Source: Hirsutella rhossiliensis (lineage: Eukaryota > Ascomycota > Sordariomycetes > Hypocreales > Ophiocordycipitaceae). From it: a DNA stretch of 64,000 nt. The position numbers were made by a program, and so were the translations under genes. Each line of letters begins with the position of its first letter. The stretch's first letter is position 1. This document shows positions 35,296 through 46,500 of the stretch, piece after piece. Where the stretch lies: contig NW_025408672.1 in the NCBI RefSeq assembly GCF_020360975.1, positions 992,001 through 1,056,000 of the forward strand, in the 5' to 3' direction. The notes beneath the pieces are model-generated. The model made no database searches, was not told where the DNA came from, and saw only the letters and a program-made list of their open reading frames with translations.

Positions 35296-36795
35296 TATTT
35301 ATTTAGTTAATTTACTATACTATTTACCTTATATAGTACGAACGCTCTTACTTAATATTAATTAGTAGGAACTACTTAATAATTAATTTATTATTTTACT
35401 TATAAACTAGTTTTTAAAACCTAATTTAGAAATTAAAAAAATTCTTCCTTAGCGAAAAATACCTCTTATACTAATAACCTAAAGCTATTATAAGGAATTT
35501 TTATAGAACTTAGACTAAAGAAAACTCTATATACTAGCGAACCTTATAAAATATAAAGAATAAGTCTATATTATTAAGTAACTTACTTTTAACTTAACGT
35601 AAGTAAATTCTTAGCGCTAAAAGTACATTTAAGTCTATATATAGCGCGTATATATAACTATTAAGTATTTACTAGTAATATAACTAGTAACTTATAGCGC
35701 TTATAAGTTAAAATCTAGTTTTACTAGCCCTTTTACTTACTCCCTCAACTCTTTATATTTATCTCTTAGCTTATATAACTTATATTTAAGCTAGAGTAAT
35801 ACTTACTTAGAAGTTTCCTTTAAAGGGAAAGTAAGCTTAAAAGAACTCTTCCTTTATAAGTACTAGATTATTAGTAGCCTCTCCCTTAGCTAGTCCTACT
35901 AATAAGATAACTCCTTTAATACCTTAGACTTTAAAAGCCTCCTTATTTAAGATATCCTTTACTAAGATAACTATTTAAATACTATTTCCTTTACCCTACC
36001 CTTATAGTATAGTAGTTATATACCTAGGAGGACTACTAGCTATAACGCTAGAGTTAGTTTAAATCTAGCTAAGGGTATAATAAATTTTTAATTAGACTAG
36101 TAAACTACGCTAACCTACTTATTAATTAGCTAATTAGCGCTTTTAAAAGCGCTTATAAATATACTATTAGTCTAGCCCCGCTATAAGTACGCTAGCTTAG
36201 ACCTCGCCTACTTAGACCTAGCGATTAATTTATTAAGACCTTCCCTTTAACTTAGTCTAGGCCCCTTAACCGGGAAAATAAAAACCTAGGGCTAATACTA
36301 GTAACTTAATAAGTAAAGTATAAAGCTAGTATAATACCCTAACTACTAGCCCGGATAAAGGCAGGTATTAATAAATAGCCCGCTAAGCCTTATAGTAGAA
36401 AAGTAAAGTAGAGCCTAAGAAGATATTATTATAAGATAAGGTTAAGGATAATTATATAATTAACTATTAACTAAAAACGCTTATAATACTAATTAATACT
36501 ATATACCCTATATATATAAAAGAGTTACTTTCTAAGGTTACTTTATAGTAAGGCTAATATAATCCTAACTAACTAAAATAATACTTAAGATAGCTAGTAT
36601 AATTTTCTTATATATTATAACCGCGACCTAATATAAGGGCGGACTAGCTATAAAAGAAAGAAGGAGTTTCCTTTAAGTACTTTAGTTTTTTCTTTTTATT
36701 TACCGCTGAAATTCTAAATACTTTTAGATAAATTACTAGTATAATCTTAATAATAATCTCCTTTACCCTTAAAACCCCTTAATCTTATATATAGT
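35296..36795. other. Unassigned region upstream of LINE-3 ORF1
   Basis: No recognisable domain. It includes a perfect 16-bp palindrome GCGCTTTTAAAAGCGC near 36137-36152. It may be the 5' leader of LINE-3 or older target DNA. Confidence 0.4.
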
Positions 36796-37627
36796 ATAGC
36801 TTCTTAACTAGCGTCCTTTCCTTATAAGGATATACTAAAAGTAATATAAGTAGCTAAGTAAATCTACTATTAGTATACTAACTTCTCTCTTTAACCTTTA
36901 TTTAATAACTATACCCGCTTAGTAGTTTATAACTTAGTAACTAAAGATAAGAAAGAAGCTTACTTAATATAATAAACTATTTATTTTCTTAAGCTCTTTA
37001 AATAGTACTTATTAAAGGATATATTAAGTACCTTTACTTATAAGGATTATAATATTATAGACTTAATTAATAAGGTAGTTTATAATTAAAAAGATATATT
37101 ACCCTTTTATAAAACTTTATTAAAAGCTACCTTAATAATAAATAAGTACTTTACGTTAATTAACTATTAAAGGATCTATATTTATACTTTTAACCTTAAA
37201 GTAAAGAGCTTAAATAAGCTACTTTAATAGTTTAAAACTAAAAAGGTCTTACTATAAAATACTAAGCCTATACTCCTTAAAGAAAAGGAAGATAAGTACT
37301 AACCTATATATATTAATAATACTCTTTTTATTAAAACTAAGCTAAGAGTACTTTATACTATAACTAATAAATAAAAAACTTAACTAGCTATAAGCTTAGT
37401 ATTTATTCCCTTACTAACTATAGAGTATAAGACTATAACTATAGTATAGAAGTCGGCTTAAAAGTTTAATTAAACTATTAAGCCGCTTTTAGCCCTTATT
37501 AAAAGCGACTTTAACCCCTTAAACTCTAACTTTAACTTTAACTTAAATAAGCTTAGATATTAAGAGTAGCCTTTATACTAAATAATATATAGCCTATAAT
37601 TTAAGTACTAAAGGAATAAGTATAAAT

Positions 37628-38002
37628 TATAACGAAAAAAGCAGTAGCCGCTTATTAAATATAAGCGATAGCGTTAATTAATATATATAGTATATATAAT
37701 ATACCCCCTTAGGGATACCGGGTTAATTCGTCCTAAGATACCTAGATATCCTAGACTATAGAGGGAATTTTTATATAAGTAGGCCCTATACTAAAACCGC
37801 GCTTAATTACGCTAGCGGGACTTAAACTATAGGCCTTTAGGTAATACGCGCTAGGCTAGCTAGAAGAAGTATATATATAGTTACTAGGAAGTTCCTAAAA
37901 GGGTAACCCCTCCGCCTAGGCTTATAACTATTACGAAAAAAGTAGTAGCCGCTTATTAGATATAAGCGATAGCGTTAATTAATATATATAGTATACGCGA
38001 TA
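37628..38002 (-). mobile_element. TRIM-A2: miniature LTR element, 375 bp, 74-bp repeats, TSD TAAAT
   Basis: Direct repeats of exactly 74 bp (37628-37701 and 37929-38002) flank a 227-bp core. TAAAT is duplicated at 37623-37627 and 38003-38007. On the minus strand the 3' repeat is preceded by AAGGGGGTA and the 5' repeat is followed by GTTATAAGCC, the same polypurine and half-tRNA(iMet) primer signals as in TRIM-A1 and Copia-A. The core resembles that of TRIM-A1, although the terminal repeats differ in length. It sits inside LINE-3 ORF1 without changing its phase apart from the insertion. Confidence 0.87.
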
Positions 38003-38397
38003 TAAATAGCTTAAAGAAATTAATTAGTAAGCGATTAAAAAGAGATAATATTAGTTCTTTTAACCTTAATATATAAAATAAAAGTAAATATTATTATATC
38101 TTCTTAGCTAACTTTTTAAAACTAAGCTTAAAATATAAAAAAAGTATATACTTAGAACTATTACGAATAGTATATTATACCCCCTTAAGTATAGCTTTAT
38201 ATAGCTATTAGTAGGTATATAATATAGTACTAAAGATTATAAATTAAGCGAGGTTCTCCTTTATATAGGTAGGAAACATTTCCCTACCCTCGCTAACTAA
38301 GGGTATATACCCCCCGCTAATAGGACCTAGCTTAGACCTAACCTAGGACCTTAGCTTAAACCTAAGGAGGGGTACTTTAACTTTAACCCCCCCCTCT

Positions 38398-38581
38398 TAT
38401 TATAAAGTAAGTAAAGGCGTATATATAAGTATTATCTATAAAATAATATTAATAAGCTATATAAAGCTCTTTTATATATAGCTAGCCTATATATATATAT
38501 AGGATCTATCCCTTTATATATAACTATATAGCTTAAGCTATAGCCTAAGCTTATAACTTATAATAGTTAAAGACTCTTATA
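38398..38581 (-). repeat. 3' LTR of Gypsy-4
   Basis: 184 bp, near-identical to 43701-43886. It contains a TA tract and several TATA-like stretches. Confidence 0.85.
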
Positions 38582-39135
38582 TAATACCTTCCCTTTAATA
38601 TAGCGCGGTGCTACCTTATTAATAGCTTCTATATAATTAGGCCCTAGGCTCCTTATACCGCTAGCTTTACCTTACCCTTTCTTAATAATCGTACTAGCCT
38701 TACTAGCCTTATTATCTCTACGCCTATTAGCTTAGGTAGCTAAAACCTAGCTTTATACTTATTAGCTAGCTAGCCGTTTAAATAAGAGTATAACTTATTA
38801 TATACGCTTTTAAGCGGCTAGCGGCCGGCCCGGACCTATATAAGCCTTAGGTTAGCCGTCCCCTTAGCCTTAAATAGATTTCTCTACTAAGGGGTATATA
38901 AGGTAGTATCCCCCCCTTCCTCCTTCCTTTCCTTCTCTTACTTTTTTAACTATAGTAATAATAGTAATAAGTAAGTTTTACTTTACTTAAGGTATTAGTT
39001 TATTCTTAGCTATATAAGCTGCTCCATTAATATATACTTATAGTAATAGCTATAGTAGTAACTATAGCCCTAATAATAATAATAACTTTAACTAGTAAGT
39101 TCTTTATTTTATAGAGTAAAAGGCTATATTCTATT

Positions 39136-40024
39136 ATACTAACTTCCGCGATAGATATATCTACCTCTCCCTCTTTTACCTCCTCCTTCTTAGAGCGTAT
39201 AGAGTCGTTCGTTAACGCTATACTAGCCGCGGCTAATAATAGCTCCGCTACTACCGCCGCTCTTACCTACGCTCTTACTTCTATACTTACCGCCGCTACT
39301 ACTACTTCTACTACGCTAGCTACCCTTATATCGCCCTTTAAGGTAATAACGCTATCCCCGCTACTACTTATAACGCCTAGCCCTTTAGCCCCTACCTTTA
39401 TCTCCGCTACCCTTATAAGTTTATAGTTAAATAAGTATAATAAACGTTTTCCGCTAATATTTTAAAGTATAAGCGCTAAGTATAGGCTAGCGCCGCCCGC
39501 TTAGCCCCTTATATACGTTATACGTTATAGGAGCTTAACTACTTTAACTAGGTTAGGCGCCGCCGCCGCGGTAGCTACTATTAGTATACGCGCGCTAGCC
39601 GCGCCTACGAGGCAGCGCCTCTTATCTTACTTACTACGGCGTTAGCTTAAAAGGCCGGCGCGTATAGGTAGGCGTAGGGGGCTACTAAGAAGCGCCTTAC
39701 CGCCGCCGCTACTATATACTATTACCTCCGCGCCCTTAAGCGATAGGGCCTTATACTTAAGTAAGTCCTTACTCCTTCGCTCTCTTACTTTTACCTTTAA
39801 TATACCTAGCGCTAAGGATACCGCCTCTATTACCTTATCGGCGGTCCCCTTAGCTATACCTGCCTCTACTACCGCTACTACCCCCGCCGCCGCCGCCGAT
39901 ACTAGCCGCCGCCCCTTTACCCTTAAAGCCGCCGCCGCCGCTAACTAGCTTATAAGCTGAAAGGGCCGCCTTAGCGCTTTAAAGAGCACCGCTACTACTA
40001 ATAAGAAAGAGGAGGCTAATAAGG

Positions 40025-40056
<32 letters not shown>

Positions 40057-40080
40057 GGTAACGATAATAATAAGGAATAA
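39136..40080 (+). pseudogene. Ala/Thr/Ser-rich antisense frame in Gypsy-4, 315 codons
   Basis: The plus-strand frame from ATA 39136 to TAA 40080 is a multiple of three throughout, with only six internal stops, nearly all of RIP type. It is rich in Ala, Thr and Ser and has a C-terminal poly-Asn run (about 40025-40055) followed by KGNDNNKE. The segment is clearly GC-richer than its surroundings (many GCC codons, stretches of CCGCCG). The minus strand is also fairly open here, so the coding strand is not settled. It lies between the integrase C terminus and the 3' LTR, the position of the antisense gene in Gypsy-1. No family is recognised. Confidence 0.45.
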
Positions 40081-40199
40081 GCCTAGGTAGTTTAAGGGCT
40101 CCGCTTTATAATAAACGCTATTTTTATCTTTACTTATACTATTATACTTATATTACTATAACTACCCCCTTTACTTTACTTACTTTATAGTCCTAGCCT

Positions 40200-42350
40200 A
40201 AACTACTACTAATAGTTTATTAATCTATTATTCTTATCTACTAGTCTATATAAGGCCTTAAACTTATTAAGGGCTATAGCTCCTATAAACTTATATATAG
40301 GTTCCTATATTAAGTCGAGGTACCTACGCTACTTTATAAAGACCTCTTAGCGTTTCTCTTAGCCGACCTTCTTTTAGCGTATAGCTTATATCTCCTTAAC
40401 CTCGAATTTATTATCCCCCTTTACTTTAATAGCGGGCGGTTAAGCGTCTACTACTTCTTATTTAAGTAGCGGGTTAAAAGAAGCTTAGTAAAGGAGGTTA
40501 ATATTAATCTTATTATAGACCCCTATTAAAAGACTATTAAGCTTAACTACTTATAGGCTAATAACCCTTTATACTATAAACTTTATATATAGCTAGTTTA
40601 GCTTTTTCTTCGGCCGCGCTAACTTATAGTTATAGAGGTTAAGCTATACTTTATCTCTTATAATAAACCTATTTACTAAGGCCTTAGTTTTATTAACGTA
40701 CCGCTTTTAATCTTATACTAAGGCGGCTATTATAGATTAATAGTATTTTATAGTTTCTTATAACTTCTATATAAATATAGAGGCGCGGCTCTATAGTAAT
40801 AAACTATTATATTACTCCGCTACTATATTTATAGTAAATAAGATTAAGGAGGGCGGCTTAAAGTTATATATAGCGTAGAAAGGGGCTATCTTAATAAAGG
40901 TCTATAGTTTATTATTTAATATAAGCTAGGCTATAGGGAGCTACTAGTTTTAGTCTACTTAGTTATAAGCTATTACTACTTATAAGTACGCTTATACCTC
41001 TTAGTTAACCCTCTTAGGTCCCTTATTAGTCTATAGGTAATAAGCCGTACTAAGTAGCTATATAATTTAAAGTAGCTAGTATAGGTACTACTAAAAGCAG
41101 CTAGTTTAGTTTAATCCTTTATTACTTATAATAAAGGTCGGCTAGCTATATAAGCGGGCTTAGTACTAAAGGAAGCGCTTTAAATAAGCTTTTATATCTA
41201 TAGATAGTATTAGCTTTAGTACTACTAATTTACTAAGCCGGTCCTTAATTGCCTATATATAGCGGTTACTGCCTTTTATAAGCGGAAGGTTTATTATAAA
41301 GTCTATTTATATATATATATAGAGCCGGTTAAGTATTAAAAGCTACTTAAGTAGCTACTTAAGCTATACCCTTTAAATCTTAGTATAGCTATAGATATTA
41401 TAGTTATAAAGGAAGCGGCGAACATAGTACTATAAAAAGGGCTAGTAAAAATCCCTTATAAGGCCTACTACTATGCCCTACTAACCTAGGTAGCTTACGA
41501 TACTAAAGTTATAAATAAGCTAGACTAGCTTCCCTTAAAGCTCGTTCTATTCGTTTAGCTTTAGCGGTCTATCCTTCTCCTTAGCTTTTATAGTATATAG
41601 CGCGCTTAGTACCTATAGTCTCCCCTACTAATATAAATACCCCTATTAATCGATATAATAGTTAGCTACTTATACCTTTAGCTTTAGCTTTAGATTTAAG
41701 CGTTAAGCGCCGGACTTAATAGCGCGGCGTACGCTCTTATAAGTATAGTCTAGAAACGATATCTTATCCTATAAGCGTTAAAGGACCTTATCTTAAAATA
41801 CCCGCGCTATACGCGCCCTTAGGCCGGTCTATCCCTCCTTACTAAACCGAGGTAAAGGTATAAAAGGAAGCTTATTTATTAGTACCGCGCCTCCCTTTAT
41901 TAAGGAAGCTCTTATATAAGTCTATAGCGCTTTTTATAGGATAAGCTATAGAACCTAGGCCTCGATATCCGCTCCTATCGGCCGGTCTTAATCCCTTTAG
42001 AAAAGTATATCTAGGACTATAAAGTCCTACCTTAGCTAGTACTTAATTAAGAAGTTAAAGCGTAAAAGGTACTTTACTTAGTAGGCTTACTACTCTAAGA
42101 GGTACTAGTAGGTTATAAAGTACTTAAGGTTCCTATAGTTTATAAGAACCTTAAAGCTCTTATAATTTTAAAGCTTTACTTACTATTACTTAAGGTAGCT
42201 AATAATCTCTAGTATCTCCTTATTATAAATAGTATAATTCTGCTCTACTAAGGTTAGCTTATAAGAGTAAAACGCTATTAATTACTTCTACTTATTTACT
42301 TCTTAAGAAAGCCTTAAGGCGATCCTTTTTACTAGTACTTATTTCTTTTA
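40200..42350 (-). pseudogene. pol remnant of Gypsy-4 (RNase H and integrase)
   Basis: The minus strand shows the integrase C-terminal GDKVWLNL block at 40636-40659 (Gly to Arg, Trp to stop) and the RNase H YDKEML block at about 42214-42240. The region between (about 40900-41900) would be the integrase core. Right of 42350 the reverse transcriptase and gag are not recognisable, either because of deletion or because of mutation. Confidence 0.6.
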
Positions 42351-43700
42351 CTTAAGCGCTTTATTAACTATAATATAGTACTAGTAGCCCTTATTTATAA
42401 GGGCGGCGACTAGTTAAGAGTTATTAATTATAACCTATATTAAAGTAAGCTCTTTTTTTATATAAGCGGATAACTCCTCTTTCTCTTTTACTAGTACTAG
42501 TAATTAAGGCTTTAAAGCCTATCTTTACTCTAGAGCTACTCTTTTCCCTTTAGGCTTAAAGGGGCAGAGTCCTCTTTATATCTAAAGTAAGGAGTAATTC
42601 TATCTTTACTACTTAAACCGCTATAGGCCGCTTAGCTAAAAGGAAGGGGCATTTTAATATAAAGTATATAAACGCGCTATAATATAAGTAGCGGCTATTA
42701 GTCTTCTTTTTCTTAATTTCCTTACTTATTACTTACTTCGCTTACTACTTAAAGTATAAAGTAATATAAAAGGTAGTTAATAGCGTCTTCTTACTATACT
42801 TAGCTTAGTCTATATAAGTAGCTAATATTAAGGTATCCCTATCTATATTAATAGCTAGCTATTTATCTTATAAAGGGGCGGTAATCCTATCGCCGCTATA
42901 TAGCGTATACTTATAAAGCTTTTAAAAGCCTAGTATTTACTTATAGCCTTATACTACCTTTATTAACTAGCTTATATACTTACTATAGTTAATAGGTATA
43001 ATTATAAGGATAAGTAGCTCTTATAAGGCTAGTATAATTAAATTCTATAGCTATATAAGCTTCGCGCTATCTTTCTATACTATAGTCCCTACTACCTATA
43101 AGAGCGTTTATTTAAAATTAAGGAGGAATTTACTAAAGGTTTATCTATCTCTTTACTTAAGAGTCTATAGCCTATCTTACGCCTTCTCCTACTCCTATAT
43201 ATTACCGAACGTATATATAAGGTATTAAAAGAAGTCTTATAGGTTACGTTTACCCTTAAGGCCGCCCTTATCTTAGAATCTAAAGATCCGCTATATCTAA
43301 GGCTTTAGTAGCGTATAAAGGAGCGAATACTATACTATATCGCGATAGCTATTTAGGCCCTATTTCTCGTTAGTTATAAACTTTATCTATAGCTAGCTAA
43401 GGAAGAAGTAAAAGGACTCTAGCTTACTATCTTAAGTTAGCTAAGGGAGTAGCTTCTATATTAATAGTATCGCTGCTATAACTAATATTATAAAGGATAT
43501 AAGGGTTTAAGCTAGTCTTATAGACAGCTCCTTTAATATAGTAAGAACCTTATCCTTCTTACTAGCTATTATACTTTTAATCGCTTTTAAGATAGCTACG
43601 ATACTTCTTATTTATTTAAGGAGGGGTAGAGTACTCTCTTAAGGAAGTAGTACCTTCTTTAAAGAGATATCTATTAAATCTATTAGTTAATAGCTTATAC

Positions 43701-43886
43701 TATTATAAAGTAAGTAAAGGTATATATATAAGTACTATCTATAAAATAATATTAATAAGCTATATAAAGCTCTTTTATATATAGCTAGCCTATATATATA
43801 TATATAGGATCTAGCCCTCTATATATAACTATATAGCTTAGGCTATAGCTTAAGCCTATAACCTATAATAGTTAAAGACTTTAATA
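43701..43886 (-). repeat. 5' LTR of Gypsy-4
   Basis: 186 bp, partner of 38398-38581. LINE-3 ORF1 resumes immediately after it. Confidence 0.85.
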
Positions 43887-44480
43887 CCCTTTCTTCTTAA
43901 CTTAAGGGCCGAAATAAGGACCTTAGAAGCTAGGGCTTACTTAAAAGAAGCTATAAAAAGCTAACGCTTTTTAAGGACCTTAGAAGAAAGGCCTAGGACC
44001 TAAATCTAAGACCTAGAGGATATTAAGATAGAAGATAATACCTAGCCTATACTAATAACTAGCCTCTTTAAGACTAGCCTAGCCCTGCCTTAAGGTAGCT
44101 ACTTTTAGCTTAACTAGCCTTTAAAGTAAGTAAAGGGGTAAAAGAAAGCTACTATTAATAGCTTAATTAGCGCTATACTTATTTAACCTTTATTCTAATA
44201 CTTATAGTAGACCTAGTACTAGCCCTAGTACCCTTTTCCTAAGGACCGGGCTTAGGGCTTTCTTTAATAAGCTTTCTAAGCCCTTAAGGAAGCCTAAAAA
44301 ATTAAACCCTTTTATAAGACCCTTATAAAAGGGCTTAAGAAAGAAGCTATAAGGACCTTAGACTACTAACAGCCCTTATAATAGCCCTTATACTAGGCTA
44401 AGGCCGCTTAATAACTTAAGGCTATTTAAGGAAACCTTAAAGCGAGCTTATAGGCTAAGGTTATTATAAAAAAGGCGCCT

Positions 44481-44540
44481 AAGGCCCTAGCTAAGGACTT
44501 ATCTAAGGCCCTAACTAAGGCCCTAACTAAGGCCCTAGCT
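44481..44540 (+). repeat. Five 12-bp tandem repeats coding KAL(A/T)
   Basis: Five units of the AAGGCCCTAACT type (44481-44492 and so on) lie in frame in LINE-3 ORF1 and encode KALA-KDLS-KALT-KALT-KALA. They are probably a helical linker of the protein, not a CRISPR or telomeric array. Confidence 0.8.
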
Positions 44541-44695
44541 AAGAGGAACGTATAAAAAGACTTCTAACTTATTTTAAAGCTAAAAAGGAGATCGCTAACG
44601 CTAACTATTAACCTTATTACTCTTTATAATAAGCTTAATAAGGCTATAAGGGAACTAGCTATATTAGCTTTATTAACTTTAAATAAAGGTAATAT

Positions 44696-45173
44696 TATTA
44701 TAAAGCATAGCTTAATTTTATAGTTCTCGGAGATCTCTCTTAGTAAGAGGGAACTAAGGAAGCTAAAAAACAAGCTTTAAAGAAGGAGCTAAAAGGAGGT
44801 ATAAAAAGGAGGGTAGGGGTAAAAAGGGAAGTAAAAGTAGTAATAGCTTCCTATAAAGGTAACGAGAGATAAGATAGATATACTAGTAACGGCTAGAAAG
44901 GAGGGGAAAAACCAGTAAAAAGCTTAGTAGTTAAAAGGATATTAGTAGCTTTTTTAAGTAGGATCTTCTTTATTAATTAAGATACTAAATAGGTATAAAG
45001 AGGGGCGTTAGATAAAGGAAAGAAGGATAATTAAGGAAATATAATAATTACTCCCCTACTATAATTACTACCCCTATAAGATTTAAATATCTCTGCCCTA
45101 CCTATCTAACCCCTTACTTTTAATTTTACCTTTATATATTTTATATATACTTCTTATATCTCTCTTTACGAGA
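44696..45173 (+). repeat. 5' LTR of Copia-A
   Basis: About 478 bp, matching 50519-50994 and the inverted 1695-2171. The inner edge is set just before GTTATAAGCC and may be a few bases off. Confidence 0.8.
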
Positions 45174-45299
45174 GTTATAAGCCTAAGAGGAATAGAATTC
45201 CTATACCTTCTAGCTACTATAAAGGGCACCTTTCTTATACCCCTTATAGCTTCCTTTTACCCCTCTTACTAAAAAAGCCGATTTTTAGCTGACTTTTCT

Positions 45300-46500
45300 A
45301 CCCTTCCCCTATAATAATATCGAAAAATAACTCTACCGCCCCTATAGTCTATAGGACGATTCTTATAAAGCCCTAAGATTAGGATAAGTAAGTAAAGGAG
45401 CTATAGGCTTATATAAATAGAACTATCTATAATTTAGTCTTCTTTAATAAGTAGGACCCTCTTAAGCCCCCTCTTTATTTTAAGGCAACGGAATTTATAG
45501 AGGGAGCTTCCCTCTTCTCCGAGCTAACCTCTATATAGTAAAGAGCTTTTTCTACTACCTTAGGTAACTATAAGAGTTACTATAAGGAATACCTTTATAA
45601 GACGAATCTACTAACTACTATACGTATAGTAATAACGGAATCCGTTAATACCGTAAAGCTAATCTCTCTTTAAGAGGAAGAGACCCCTAAGTAGTAGCTT
45701 TTAAAGCTCGAGACCTTAATAGCTCCCTCGAAGGGCTATATAACTAACCGTATTAAGAAGACCTATATAGTATACCTAGGAGCCTTTTTTGCTAGGAACC
45801 TACTAGCTTCTTTATAGCTAGCTAAGTAAGAAGAAATCCTCGAGGAAGCTAACTAATACTTCCTTATAAAAGCTCTTTCTAGCTAGTAGCTATAAGATAT
45901 ATCTCTACTAATAAAGCCTATTAGTAACGGTTACTTAACTATCTTTTAAGAAGCTAGCTAAGAACTAAATAAAGAGGCTACTAAAGTATAATAATAAGTA
46001 GTCTTATTCCTTCGTAGCTAGTACTCGACCTAGACGGTTCGACCTACTGCCCCTATAGCTGCTATAGCCCCTATTGCTACGGCCCCCGCTGCTGCTACTA
46101 TAGCTATTGCCCCTCTAGCTCCTCCTCCCTTAAGAGCTTTAACGCCGTTATTAACTATAGCTGCTACCCCGGCCCCGGCTATATATCTTACTCCGGGCCC
46201 GGGCCCGGTCCCGTTAGTCCGTCCGGCCTAACTAGTCCCTTAATAGACCTTTTAGTCCGTTAGTCGAAAAATTAAGGAACTAGTCGAAATTAAACCTCTT
46301 CGTTAAAATTAGTAATAAGGGGTAAAAAGGGGGGGTTTTTAAGCAGACCTTCTAGACTAGGACGAGGATTCCTCGAAGAAATAAAAGACTAGAAGACGAA
46401 ACGGCTGCCTAGCCTATAAATCCCTAGGCTATCGATTATTATAATACTAGTAGGTCTTCGAGGAAAACCGACCTAAAGGAGTTAACCCTTTAAAGAGGCT
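45300..46500 (+). pseudogene. gag region of Copia-A
   Basis: The plus-strand frame (e.g. LKPPLYFKATEFIEGA near 45464) stays readable with few stops. It includes a low-complexity Ala/Pro/Ile segment near 46040-46200 with GC-rich stretches. It corresponds to the N-terminal capsid part of a Copia polyprotein. The partial copies in Copia-B (58372-59761) and Copia-C (1-1694) match it. Confidence 0.65.

Larger units (their letters stand above)
38398..43886 (-). mobile_element. Gypsy-4: short Ty3/Gypsy-like element, about 5.5 kb
   Basis: LTRs at 38398-38581 and 43701-43886 (184 and 186 bp) begin TATTATAAAG; the size difference is a TA-repeat change. Flanks CCTCT (38393-38397) and CCCTT (43887-43891) could be an eroded duplication. 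On the minus strand RNase H (about 42214-42240, NYTIYNKE) and the integrase C-terminal block (40636-40659, RDKV-stop-LNL for GDKVWLNL) are recognisable. No reverse transcriptase YLDD block was found. The region next to the 3' LTR (39136-40080) is GC-richer and open on the plus strand. It inserted in LINE-3 ORF1. Confidence 0.8.
36796..44695 (+). pseudogene. LINE-3 ORF1 (gag-like), interrupted by TRIM-A2 and Gypsy-4
   Basis: The frame starts at ATA 36796 (MASQLASFPYKD with TAA as Gln) and runs to 37627. It resumes after TRIM-A2 at 38008 in exactly the same phase and runs to 38397. It resumes after Gypsy-4 at about 43892 (one base out of phase, beside a C8 run) and runs to 44695. The last part has repeated KAL(T/A) units, then ..TLYNKLNKAMRELAMLALLTLNKGNI, which resembles the end of the Tad-type LINE gag domain before the usual VLTT. 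Copia-A then cuts it. Total coding length would be about 670 codons. Endonuclease sequence is missing; the reverse transcriptase continues at 59763. The family assignment is from memory of the motif. Confidence 0.6.

Noticed and set aside
38150..38200. Third TRIM-A copy (ATTACG.. and TACCCCCTTAAG)
   Set aside because: Only short pieces resemble the terminal repeat and polypurine signal. No paired repeat or target duplication was found, and the stretch reads as part of LINE-3 ORF1.
43180..43680. Plus-strand gag-like frame with a Cys near 43470 at the right end of Gypsy-4
   Set aside because: The frame has few stops, but the minus strand is similarly open and the Cys/His spacing does not fit a CCHC knuckle, so strand and identity cannot be decided.
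44481..44540. Telomere-like or CRISPR-like array (CCCTAACTAAGG units)
   Set aside because: The 12-bp units are contiguous, in frame with LINE-3 ORF1 and without spacers. They are a coding repeat.
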